A DNA stretch of 64,000 nt from Gemmataceae bacterium (GTDB lineage: Bacteria; Planctomycetota; Planctomycetia; Gemmatales; Gemmataceae): assembly GCA_019636445.1 (NCBI GenBank), contig JAHBXO010000005.1:124001-188000 (forward strand), read 5' to 3'. The position numbers and the translations under genes were made by a program. Below the pieces are notes generated by a model. The model saw only the letters and a list, made by a program, of their open reading frames with translations. It did no database searches and was not told where the DNA came from. How positions within the stretch are numbered: position 1 is the stretch's first letter; each line of letters starts with the position of its first letter. Below, in pieces: positions 26,773 to 34,711 of the stretch.

Positions 26773-28515
26773 ATGGCACTCGACCTCACCCCCGAGCAAA
26801 AGGCACAGGGCAAGCAGAACTTCGACCAGGCCGCTGGCGACCTCGAGCGACTCCGCCGTGCCAACGGCAAGGACGACCCGACGCGCCGCACATTCATGAA
26901 ATCGGCCCTCGCGGCCGGTGCCGTCGTGCCCGTCTCGTCAGCTGTCTACTTCGGCTACGACGCCTGGAAAGGGAACAAAGCGGTGCGACTCGCCTTGATT
27001 GGTTGCGGTGATGAAGGCGGCGTGCTCGTCGGCGACCACAACCCCGAGTACACGCAGATCGTCGCCGTTTGCGACGTGCGCCCGACCAACCTCGAACGGA
27101 TCTTCACCGGCGACCTGAAGCCGGACGGCACGCCGAACCCCGACACGCCGCGCAAGGGCCTGAACAAGATCTACGGGGCCGAAGAAGCCAAGAAAATCAA
27201 GACCTACGACGACCTCGACAAGCTGCTCGCCGACAAAACGATGCTGGGCCTCGATGGTGTGATTGTGGCGACGCCGCTCGTCACGCACCGGCCGATCGTT
27301 GAAAAGTGCCTCGATGCCGGACTGCACGTCCTGTGCGAAAAGCTGATGGCGCGTACCGTCGAAGACTGCAAGGCGATGATCCGCAAGGCGAAGGAGAAGG
27401 GCCTGCTACTGAGCATCGGCCACCAACGCCACTACAGCATGCTCTACGCCCACGCTCTCGAAGTCGTGCAATCGGGAATCCTCGGCGACGTCAAGCACAT
27501 CCGCGCCCTCTGGCACCGGAACAACACCAGCCCGAGAGCATTCTCGAAGAAGGATCTGGCCGATATCGCGCCCGGCACCGACCTGCCGATGTTCCGCGAC
27601 ACCTGGTACCCACCGATCCTGAAGAAGGACGCCGAGGCACTCCCGGCCGACCGCCTCAAGGCGCTCGGATTCGATACGATCCAGGAGCTGATCCGCTGGC
27701 GGACCTACAACAAGACCGGCGGCGGACTCATGGCCGAACTCGGCAGCCACCAACTCGACGCCGCCAGCATCTTCCTCGGCAAGGTGAAACCGCTGTCCGT
27801 CGTCGGCACCGGCATGCGCTCCTACTACGGCACCAAGCCGAACCCGACCAAACGCGACGACGGCTGGCTCACCGACAAAAACCCCCGCGAGTGCCACGAC
27901 GGCGTCTTCGTCACCTTCGAGTTTCCCGGTGCCGAGCACTCCGCCGCCGGCAAGGGAGGCAAGAACGACGACGACATCGTGATGGTCACCTACTCCTCAT
28001 TCAGCACCAACGGCTTCGAGAAGTACGGCGAGTGCATCATGGGCAGCAAGGGCACGCTCATCACGGAAGAGGAGCGCGAAGTCTACCTCTTCAAGGAAGG
28101 CGGCGCGGCCCCGCGCGACACCGGTGTGACCGTCACCGGCGGCGGCGACAAGAAGCCCGCCCTCGAAGCCGCGGCCAGTTCCTACACCGGCGGCGGCGCG
28201 GCCATCTCCAAAGGTTCGACGGCACCCAAGTGGGACTCGGACGTCCGCGGTTACCGCACCGAGTTCGAGCACTTCGCCTACTGCATCCGCCGCTGGCAGG
28301 AACTGAAGCAGCAAGTCAGCTACGAAAAGAAGGACGGCAAGTGGGTCCATGCCGACATCCTGCCCCGCTGCCACGGCGAGATCGCGATGGCCGACGCCAT
28401 CCTCGCCCTTACGGCGAACATGTCCATGAACAAGCGCGTCCGGATCGACTTCGACAAGAACTGGTTCGACCCGGATTCGAAGGAAGTGCCCGAAACCAAG
28501 TACGGACTGGGATAA
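26773..28515 (+). CDS. Tat-exported Gfo/Idh/MocA family oxidoreductase
   Basis: A 580-residue protein. After 36 polar residues comes a twin-arginine signal (TRRTFMKSALAAGAVVPVSSAV), so export through Tat as a folded, cofactor-loaded enzyme is expected. The Rossmann motif follows (LALIGCGDEGG), then the family's CEKLMARTVEDCKAM segment, which is the EKP-like catalytic Lys region with Leu in place of Pro. GGGLMAELGSHQLDAASIF is the conserved later motif. Such enzymes oxidise or reduce sugars and other polyols with NAD(P). The exact substrate is unknown. A clean terminator follows, and the gene stands alone. Confidence 0.92.
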   Translation: MALDLTPEQKAQGKQNFDQAAGDLERLRRANGKDDPTRRTFMKSALAAGAVVPVSSAVYFGYDAWKGNKAVRLALIGCGDEGGVLVGDHNPEYTQIVAVCDVRPTNLERIFTGDLKPDGTPNPDTPRKGLNKIYGAEEAKKIKTYDDLDKLLADKTMLGLDGVIVATPLVTHRPIVEKCLDAGLHVLCEKLMARTVEDCKAMIRKAKEKGLLLSIGHQRHYSMLYAHALEVVQSGILGDVKHIRALWHRNNTSPRAFSKKDLADIAPGTDLPMFRDTWYPPILKKDAEALPADRLKALGFDTIQELIRWRTYNKTGGGLMAELGSHQLDAASIFLGKVKPLSVVGTGMRSYYGTKPNPTKRDDGWLTDKNPRECHDGVFVTFEFPGAEHSAAGKGGKNDDDIVMVTYSSFSTNGFEKYGECIMGSKGTLITEEEREVYLFKEGGAAPRDTGVTVTGGGDKKPALEAAASSYTGGGAAISKGSTAPKWDSDVRGYRTEFEHFAYCIRRWQELKQQVSYEKKDGKWVHADILPRCHGEIAMADAILALTANMSMNKRVRIDFDKNWFDPDSKEVPETKYGLG

Positions 28516-28524
28516 TCGGGCGAA

Positions 28525-28548
28525 GCCCGCGGACGACCGTCCGCGGGC
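28525..28548 (+). terminator. Convergent terminator hairpin after the oxidoreductase gene
   Basis: A perfect 10-bp stem (28525-28534 with 28539-28548) and a GACC loop, 9 bp after the stop codon. A short T-run (28556-28559) follows at a small distance. It probably separates two convergent transcripts. Confidence 0.8.
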
Positions 28549-28558
28549 GTGGCACTTT

Positions 28559-29692
28559 TCAATCCGTCATCCGGTGCGGCACGAATCGGCTCAGGTTCGT
28601 CGTCACGATCTGGCTGTCTTCCCGGATACCGATACCACACGACCAGCCGTTGATCACCCAACTGCCGATCACCGGATACCGCCCCTCGAAGCTCGGCAGG
28701 GGGAAGAGTTGCTGGTACACCACGTCCCGCGTCACCTGATACGGCCCTTCGGTTTCCAGTTCCGTCCGGCCGTTCCGCACGACGCGGATGTTCGCCCCCT
28801 CCCGCGCGTGGATCGGTTTGCGCACGTAGTCCCCGCTCTCCGGTTCGTCGAACCACGCCGGCAGAAGGTAAGGTGAATCCGGATTCAGCTGATGGAGCAG
28901 CGGAAGGATCGACTTGCTGCTCAAGATCATCTTCCACGCCGGCTCCATCCAGCGCGTCTTCGCAGCAAGGATGTTCTTGCCGAACTCGTCCCGGATCAGC
29001 CACTCCCACGGGTAGAGTTTGAACATGCGGTTGATCGGTCGACCACTGCGATCCACGAAGATGCGCATCTCCCGATTCCAGCCGATCGCCTCCACGTCCA
29101 GGTAATCCGTCTTGAAGCCAGCCTGGATCGCGGTGTCCCGAAGATATTCGACCGTGATGTAGTCCTCGACCTCCCCGGAGATGGCAGCGAAGTGGATCGG
29201 AGTGTCGTCGGCTGCGTGGATCTCCTGCCAGCCTTCGATCAGCCGTTCGTGGATACTGTTGAACTGATCGCCGCGCTCGTCCACGTCCTTGAGCCAGAAC
29301 CACTGCGCGACGGCGGCTTCGACAAGTCCGGTCGGCGTGTCGGCGTTGAATTCCAGAAGCTTGGGCGGACCGACGCCGTCGAACGCGAGGTCGAACCGGC
29401 CGTAGATGGTGGCATGCTCCTCTTCCCAACTCTGGCGGACGAGCGCCTCGAACTCGGGCGGGATGAGGAACAGGCCGAGCATGTCGTTGTCGAGAACGTA
29501 TTGCACGAGATTCGTGCACATGTCGAAGAGGGCGTAGGTCGCGCGTTCGATCGTGTCGATTTCGTATTTGCTGAAGGTGTAGTTAGCGGTCTCGTCCCAG
29601 TACGGCTCGCCGCGAAGGGTGTGGTAGTGCAGGCCGTACTGCTCGACTCGCTTTTGCCAATCGGGCCGGGGATCAATGGAAAGGCGGCGCAC
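28559..29692 (-). CDS. Glutathionylspermidine synthase-like ATP-grasp ligase (YgiC/YjfC type)
   Basis: A 377-residue protein that follows the E. coli YgiC/YjfC family as I remember it nearly end to end: RPDWQKRVEQYGLHYHTLRGEPYWDE, LVRQSWEEE, PKLLEFNADTPTGLVEAA, FKLYPWEWLIRDEF, WKMILSSKSILPLL, YVRKPIHAREGANI and the terminal GIGIREDSQIVTTNLSRFVPH. These are the ATP-grasp half of glutathionylspermidine synthase without the amidase half, and are thought to make an amide or peptide bond on an unknown acceptor. A GTG at 29692 is the start. It lies 5 bp downstream of a small membrane protein with a Gly-rich C-terminus, the same pairing as ygiB-ygiC. Confidence 0.9.
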   Translation of the reverse strand: MRRLSIDPRPDWQKRVEQYGLHYHTLRGEPYWDETANYTFSKYEIDTIERATYALFDMCTNLVQYVLDNDMLGLFLIPPEFEALVRQSWEEEHATIYGRFDLAFDGVGPPKLLEFNADTPTGLVEAAVAQWFWLKDVDERGDQFNSIHERLIEGWQEIHAADDTPIHFAAISGEVEDYITVEYLRDTAIQAGFKTDYLDVEAIGWNREMRIFVDRSGRPINRMFKLYPWEWLIRDEFGKNILAAKTRWMEPAWKMILSSKSILPLLHQLNPDSPYLLPAWFDEPESGDYVRKPIHAREGANIRVVRNGRTELETEGPYQVTRDVVYQQLFPLPSFEGRYPVIGSWVINGWSCGIGIREDSQIVTTNLSRFVPHRMTD

Positions 29693-29697
29693 GAGGA

Positions 29698-29994
29698 TCA
29701 GCCTCCGGCCCCGGCGGCTTTGGCTCCGCCGCCGAACCCGCCACGGGCGACGCCGCCGACAGCCGGGGACCGCGTACCGCCGCCATTGTACCCGCCGCTA
29801 TGGACCCAGAGCATGACGAACCCGGGCCGCACGTGATAGCGGCCGGAAGAATCCCGCTCGCCGCCCCCGACGCGCTCGGCCGCCTGCTCGTCCGCCTTCG
29901 CCTCCATGTCCGGCGAGGTCGCGAGGAAGTAGCCGGCCGTGAGGATGCCGGCGCCCAGTAGCACCAGGGAGAAATCGCGGGTCATGCGCGTCAT
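29698..29994 (-). CDS. Small membrane protein with Gly-rich C-terminal tail, YgiB (UPF0441)-like partner
   Basis: A 98-residue protein starting MTRMTRDFS. It has one membrane helix (LVLLGAGILTAGYFLAT), a short polar part and a tail rich in Gly (YNGGGTRSPAVGGVARGGFGGGAKAAGAGG split over residues about 69-98). The RGGFG...AK...GG ending resembles, from memory, the end of E. coli YgiB. The stop lies 5 bp before the GTG of the YgiC-like ligase, so the two are one operon. A reasonable inference is that the Gly tail is the ligase's substrate or docking site. A second ATG three codons downstream (29985) is an alternative start. Confidence 0.72.
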   Translation of the reverse strand: MTRMTRDFSLVLLGAGILTAGYFLATSPDMEAKADEQAAERVGGGERDSSGRYHVRPGFVMLWVHSGGYNGGGTRSPAVGGVARGGFGGGAKAAGAGG

Positions 29995-30100
29995 GGCCGC
30001 ACCAGTCGATCGAGGGGTATCGGTCCGGGACAAGGGGACTCTACACGAAAGCGCTCCGGAACGCAACGAAGAACATTCGTCCCGACTTTGGAAACCGCTT

Positions 30101-30559
30101 TCAATACTCCTGCACGAGCAGCGTGCCGTCGCCGTCGAACCAACCGGCGCCGTCGGCCTGCCAGAACGCGCCGGGTTCCGCCGCCAGGAACGTCACCGCC
30201 TCCCGCACCGTCGCATCCAGCCGGGACTCGTCCGCGTGGTCGATCGGCTTGCGGATCGCGATCAGTTGCTTCGTGTTGATCACTCGTTCCATGAGCGGCC
30301 CCGCGTTCGGGCTGTAGGTCATCGTCTCCAACTCGGCCGCATAGGCGTTCAGGTCGTCCCGGATATCGTCCGGCTCCGTCAGGTAGCGCTCCAGCAGCAC
30401 CGGCGTATGGCCGCCCGGCAGCACCATCTCGCCTCGCGTCCAGCCGAGATCATCCCCCTTGAAGTGAGGCTCGGCCGCGAGACCCAGCGAGTGCAGGCGC
30501 TCCGCCAGCTTCGCCGGATTTGGTTCCGATTCAGTGGGTAGGAAGACGCGGTACCACAT
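30101..30559 (-). CDS. Conserved-looking protein of unknown function
   Basis: A 152-residue soluble protein (MWYRVFLPTESEPNPAKLAERL). It reads like a compact alpha/beta protein with an N-terminal ferredoxin-like strand-helix start (WYRVFLP...LAERLHSLGL), a central acidic helix (EPDDIRDDLNAYAAELETM) and a C-terminal AFWQADGAGWFDGDGTLLVQEY. There is no signal, membrane helix or metal motif. It is 106 bp upstream of the YgiB-like gene on the same strand and may be part of that transcript. I do not recognise the family. Confidence 0.65.
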   Translation of the reverse strand: MWYRVFLPTESEPNPAKLAERLHSLGLAAEPHFKGDDLGWTRGEMVLPGGHTPVLLERYLTEPDDIRDDLNAYAAELETMTYSPNAGPLMERVINTKQLIAIRKPIDHADESRLDATVREAVTFLAAEPGAFWQADGAGWFDGDGTLLVQEY

Positions 30560-30574
30560 GGATCATCCAAGGCA

Positions 30575-30648
30575 ATTTTCACCGCGGAGGATGCGGAGAT
30601 CGCGGAGCGCAATCAATCATTTTACTCCGCGTCCTCCGCGGTGAAAAT
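30575..30648. repeat. 24-bp inverted repeat directly after a stop codon
   Basis: Arms 30575-30598 and 30625-30648 pair over 24 bp with one G-T wobble. The right arm ends 3 bp from the stop codon of the CehA-like gene, so on the minus strand the hairpin begins at once after translation ends. Its inner part has a GCGGAG periodicity of 9 nt. Confidence 0.85.
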
Positions 30649-30651
30649 GAA

Positions 30652-33015
30652 TTACTCCGCTTCCTTCGCGATCTTTCGGTAGATCGCGATCGCTTCGAGG
30701 AAGGTCTTGCGGGCTTCGGCCCGCTCGGTCGGGGCGATGTTGTTCTCGCGGACGCGCCAAAGTTGCTCGATCGTGCCGGCGCACCACTTGGCACTATCGC
30801 GCGAGGCACGGATCGGCTTGTCGTCCACGCTAACGAACACCGGGTTCGTATGCATCTGCGGGTAGCTGCGAATCGCGATCCAGCAACTCTTCTTCGGGGT
30901 ATACTCGAACGCCACGTCGTGCAGCTTGCGGTCGGCGGGGACCAACTTCTTCTCGACCCATTGGCCGTTCACGATCAGTTCGACCGTTCGTGAATCCGAG
31001 GGTGCGAGCCGACCGCCGACCGATGTACCAAGTATCATTTCGGGATCGAAGGCGACCTTTGCCCTCACCGGGATCTTTTCGCCGGCTTTCGCCTTGATCG
31101 TGTCGCCGAGTTTGCCGCCGCCGATGCGCGTGTCGAAGCAGTGGGCGTAGCCGTCGGAGACGTACGACTTCCCGGCCGCGATCCCCTTGCAGTAGGCGGA
31201 GTAATCGATGATCTCGACCTTACCGAGGTCGACATAAACGCGGCCCTGGCCGACGCGGCTGCCGGTAATGCAAGGGAAGTCGGTCTCTCCGGAGACCTTT
31301 AGCGGGAAGCCGCAGTTGAGAATGTGGTACCAGCAGTTCCACTCGGCCACGCGGTCGGTGTCCATGGCGCTGATGAAATCGCAGACGCCCATGGCACTCG
31401 TCACGCAGATTTCCTGCGCCCCGATGCCGTCCATGTTCGGGATGAGCAGGTTCGGCAGCTTCTGTAACTGGCGGTCGGTCCCCTTGCGGAGTTCGATTTC
31501 CGTCACCTTGCCATCACTATCGGCATCGAGCTTGTCGAACGATTCGGGCAAGGGCAATGTCCCGGCGGCAGCATCCTCCTTCGTGATGTGGCCCTTCGTG
31601 CCCTTGTCGAGCGTCGTGAACAGCCGGCGCGTACTGGCCTCCGGGTTCACGCCAAGGCCGTTGCCCGAGTGCGCGTAGCCGGTCACGCCGCCCTGCGCCT
31701 TGGCCCACTTCATCAACGGTGTCGTCCAGGTCGGCCAGCCCTTGAGCTTCGTCCCCTCCGAACCGGGGAACGTCTGATCGTTCAGGTTTAGCAGGTTCAC
31801 GTGCCCGAGCGATTGCGATCCGAAGCCGCTGACCTCCACGTCGTACTTCAGCACCGTGTGCGGTTCGCTCCGTTCCCATGGCTTCGAGTCGAAGAACTTC
31901 CGTTGATAGTCGTAGCACGGTCCCCAGGTGAGGCAGCAGCCGACGTTCAGCCCTTCGCCCTTCACATGCAGGTACATCTCTTCGGGGAGGATACCTTCGG
32001 TCGGGTTCGTGTAGTGCTGGCACCCGGCGGCGTGGATGTGGTGGTCGCCGCTCCAGTAGCCGAAGTCGCCGGGATTGATCCAGCGTTCGAGTTTGAATTC
32101 GAGCGCCGCGCCCGGTTCGATCGTCACCTTGCGCGAGACGACCTTGTATTCCGGACCGCGACCGTATTCGACGACGAACTCGCCGGGCGGCAGCAGTACG
32201 GTACCTCCGTCGGCGCGGTAGATCTGCTGCTGGAAGAAGAGGTCCGCGCCGAGCCGCTTCGCTTGCGGCGGGTAGACGTGCCCGGCGGCGTCCTTGAAGG
32301 TGAATCGGCCGGTCGTCGGCTTGCCGTCGAAGTCGAGGACTTTGAGTTTCACCGGGATCGCCGGCTTGATCTCGAACAGGATCGGCACTTCGGCGCGGAA
32401 GCCGAGGTCCTGATTCCCCTGCCCGACGTCGAACGTCGTGGTGATCTCGCGTTTGCCGGCTTCGCTAGAATAGATCAGCGCGAGGGCGTATTCCACCTTC
32501 AGTCCGCTGAGGTTGCGTGTCATCGGCGGTGCCAGGAACATTTCCAGTTGGGCGAAGCGCTTGACGATATTCGGATCGTCTTTCGGATCGCGCGCCTGTC
32601 GACCCTGACCGGAATAAACCGTGCCGGCTTGCGGGCTGCCGATCACGAGTTGCTTCTTCACGGTCGACTCGTTCGTCACCTTCACGAGCACCGGCGTCCA
32701 ACCGGACTGCTGGAGCGTGGCGTCGGCCGGGCCGCGTGCCACCTTCACGCGCGATTCGGGGTTGATGTTCACAAGGTACAGCACCCGGTCGTCCAGCAGA
32801 TTCTGAATCTCGGCAGCGTCCTGCTTCTCGATGGCGGCGGTCAGAGATTTCGCCAGGTCCTTTGGCAGTGGCGTGCCGAGGAAGTCGAGCGACTTCATGA
32901 CGCGTTCGGCATTGGCGGCGACGGGCTGGCCTTCCTCTTTCACGACCGGCGGCTTGTCGGCGGCGGCGAGGAACGAAGCGACGATGAACAGCGAGAGGGA
33001 GAGAATGGCTCGCAT
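30652..33015 (-). CDS. Secreted CehA/McbA-type metallohydrolase with EF-hand insertion
   Basis: A 787-residue protein with a Sec signal peptide (MRAILSLSLFIVASFLAAADK). The N-terminal 300 residues are beta-rich. GDFGYWSGDHHIHAAGCQHY (about 343-362) is the metal-binding start of a PHP-like CehA domain. A calcium-binding EF-hand loop (DADSDGKVTEIEL) sits inside the catalytic domain, and MDTDRVAEWNCWYHILNCGF follows. CehA-type enzymes hydrolyse carbaryl-like esters or phosphodiesters, but planctomycete homologues have no known substrate. The hairpin just behind the stop likely ends the transcript. Long antisense open frames are shadows of GC-rich codon use. Confidence 0.85.
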   Translation of the reverse strand: MRAILSLSLFIVASFLAAADKPPVVKEEGQPVAANAERVMKSLDFLGTPLPKDLAKSLTAAIEKQDAAEIQNLLDDRVLYLVNINPESRVKVARGPADATLQQSGWTPVLVKVTNESTVKKQLVIGSPQAGTVYSGQGRQARDPKDDPNIVKRFAQLEMFLAPPMTRNLSGLKVEYALALIYSSEAGKREITTTFDVGQGNQDLGFRAEVPILFEIKPAIPVKLKVLDFDGKPTTGRFTFKDAAGHVYPPQAKRLGADLFFQQQIYRADGGTVLLPPGEFVVEYGRGPEYKVVSRKVTIEPGAALEFKLERWINPGDFGYWSGDHHIHAAGCQHYTNPTEGILPEEMYLHVKGEGLNVGCCLTWGPCYDYQRKFFDSKPWERSEPHTVLKYDVEVSGFGSQSLGHVNLLNLNDQTFPGSEGTKLKGWPTWTTPLMKWAKAQGGVTGYAHSGNGLGVNPEASTRRLFTTLDKGTKGHITKEDAAAGTLPLPESFDKLDADSDGKVTEIELRKGTDRQLQKLPNLLIPNMDGIGAQEICVTSAMGVCDFISAMDTDRVAEWNCWYHILNCGFPLKVSGETDFPCITGSRVGQGRVYVDLGKVEIIDYSAYCKGIAAGKSYVSDGYAHCFDTRIGGGKLGDTIKAKAGEKIPVRAKVAFDPEMILGTSVGGRLAPSDSRTVELIVNGQWVEKKLVPADRKLHDVAFEYTPKKSCWIAIRSYPQMHTNPVFVSVDDKPIRASRDSAKWCAGTIEQLWRVRENNIAPTERAEARKTFLEAIAIYRKIAKEAE

Positions 33016-33126
33016 CGGGAAACCTCCGGCGGGATGCCGCTAGTGTGACGCGCCGGACCGCCCGCGGCCACGATTTTCCGCCGAACGCTATAATCATCTC
33101 TCCGATTCCCGGTACCGGAACCGCCG

Positions 33127-33678
33127 ATGAAGATCGTGAACTACCCCCACCCCGCACTGCGGGCGATGTGCAAGCCGGTGACGAGCATCGATAAGGACGT
33201 GCGCCTCGCCGCAGGTGCCATGCTGGACCTCATGTACCAGCGCGAAGGCCTCGGCCTCGCGGCGCCGCAGGTCACGCTCGACTACCGCATGATCGTGATG
33301 AACTTCGAAGGCGAAGCCGAGCGCAAGGACATGGAGGTCGTCGCCATCAATCCCGTGATTCTTGAATCCAAAGGTGCCGAAAAGGACCGCGAGGGGTGTT
33401 TGAGTTTCCCTGGCCTTTATCAGGACATCCGCCGGGCCAAAACCGTGAAGGTGCAGTACTACGACCTCGACGGCCGCGCGAACGAAATGGTCTGCTCGGA
33501 ACTCGCCGCCCGCATCTGGCAGCACGAGATCGACCACCTCAACGGTGTGCTCTTCATCGACAAGATGGGCCCCCTCCAACGCTACGGTAGCCGAAACGAC
33601 ATCCAGAACCTGATGGTCGAGTTCGACGACGACAAGAAGCGCGGTCTGCTGCCGCCGGACATGGAGCCAAAGCTCTGA
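33127..33678 (+). CDS. def: Peptide deformylase
   Basis: A 183-residue enzyme that removes the N-formyl group from new proteins. The three active-site motifs are present: GLGLAAPQV (about 39-47), EGCLSFPG (about 87-94, with the metal-binding Cys) and WQHEIDHLNG (about 130-139, two His ligands and the catalytic Glu). The C-terminal tail is about 35 residues longer than the core, as in many type 1B deformylases. The stop overlaps the fmt start by 1 nt (TGATG), so the pair is translationally coupled. Confidence 0.97.
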   Translation: MKIVNYPHPALRAMCKPVTSIDKDVRLAAGAMLDLMYQREGLGLAAPQVTLDYRMIVMNFEGEAERKDMEVVAINPVILESKGAEKDREGCLSFPGLYQDIRRAKTVKVQYYDLDGRANEMVCSELAARIWQHEIDHLNGVLFIDKMGPLQRYGSRNDIQNLMVEFDDDKKRGLLPPDMEPKL

Positions 33679-34700
33679 TGCGCATCGTGATGATGGGGAC
33701 CGGCACGTTCGCGGAGCCGACGTTCGAGTCGCTCATCGCGGCGGCGGAGAACGTGGTCGGCCTCGTCACGCAGCCAGAGCGCGAGGTCGGCCGCAAGACC
33801 GGTGCGTCGCGGCAGACCGGCAAAGGCATGGCGGCGATCGCGTCGGCCGCCGGCATTCCCGTCATCCAGCCCGCGAGCATCAACACGCCGGAGGGCTTGG
33901 CACAACTCAAGGCGTTCGCGCCGGACCTCGTCGTCGTCGCGGCCTACGGGCAAATCCTGAAGCCGGACGTGATCGCCACACCGCCGCTCGGCATGATCAA
34001 CGTCCACGCGTCGCTGTTGCCGAAATACCGCGGCGCCGCTCCGGTCGCCTACTCCATCTGGAAAGGCGAGACGCGGACCGGCGTCACGATCATCCGCATC
34101 ACCCCCGGCCTCGATTCCGGCGACATGCTCGCGCAGGAGTCGCTCGACATCCTCCCGACCGAAACCGCCGGCGAACTGGAAGCCCGGCTGGCCCCGCTCG
34201 GCGCGAAGCTCTGTCTCGATGTCGTGCAGCGAATGAAGCTTGGCCCGGTGAGGGGAACGAAGCAGGACCCGGCTCACGTGACGAAGGCCCCGAAGCTGAC
34301 AAAGGAAATGGGTCTGATCGACTGGTCGAAACCGGCCGAGGAGATCGCCCGCCATGTCCGCGCGATGCAGCCGTTCCCGACGGCGTACACGTTCTTCCAC
34401 CGGCCCGGCAAGGAGCCGATGCGCGTGATCGTGAATCGGATCGACGGGGTAGGCGTTTATTCCGGCCCCGACATTCCGCACGGCACGATCTTCCCGCCGG
34501 TCAAGAATCTGCCGAATTGGTCCTATCCCCGTGAGGCGCTCCAAGAGCTTTCCGTAATCACAGGCGCTGGAACGCTGCTCACAATCGCCGAACTCCAGCC
34601 CGCCGGAAAGAAGCGGATGACGGCCGAGGAGTTCCTGCGCGGGCACCCGATCGTGGACGGCTGCCGCTTCGGGCCGGAGAAGTGCGAGTCCGTGGGATGA
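33678..34700 (+). CDS. fmt: Methionyl-tRNA formyltransferase
   Basis: A 340-residue enzyme that formylates initiator Met-tRNA. The formyltransferase domain has MINVHASLLPKYRGAAPVAYSI with the catalytic Asn and His, and ITPGLDSGDML with the catalytic Asp. The C-terminal OB-like tRNA-binding domain ends with GKKRMTAEEFLRGH. It is coupled to def, so formylation and deformylation are co-expressed. It converges on the sugar-transferase gene with 11 bp between the stops. Confidence 0.96.
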   Translation: MRIVMMGTGTFAEPTFESLIAAAENVVGLVTQPEREVGRKTGASRQTGKGMAAIASAAGIPVIQPASINTPEGLAQLKAFAPDLVVVAAYGQILKPDVIATPPLGMINVHASLLPKYRGAAPVAYSIWKGETRTGVTIIRITPGLDSGDMLAQESLDILPTETAGELEARLAPLGAKLCLDVVQRMKLGPVRGTKQDPAHVTKAPKLTKEMGLIDWSKPAEEIARHVRAMQPFPTAYTFFHRPGKEPMRVIVNRIDGVGVYSGPDIPHGTIFPPVKNLPNWSYPREALQELSVITGAGTLLTIAELQPAGKKRMTAEEFLRGHPIVDGCRFGPEKCESVG

Positions 34701-34711
34701 CGGGACCGAGT

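Noticed and set aside
27306..28739. Plus-strand frame overlapping the Gfo/Idh/MocA gene
   Set aside because: It is an Arg/Pro-rich shadow frame in the same direction as a clear gene.
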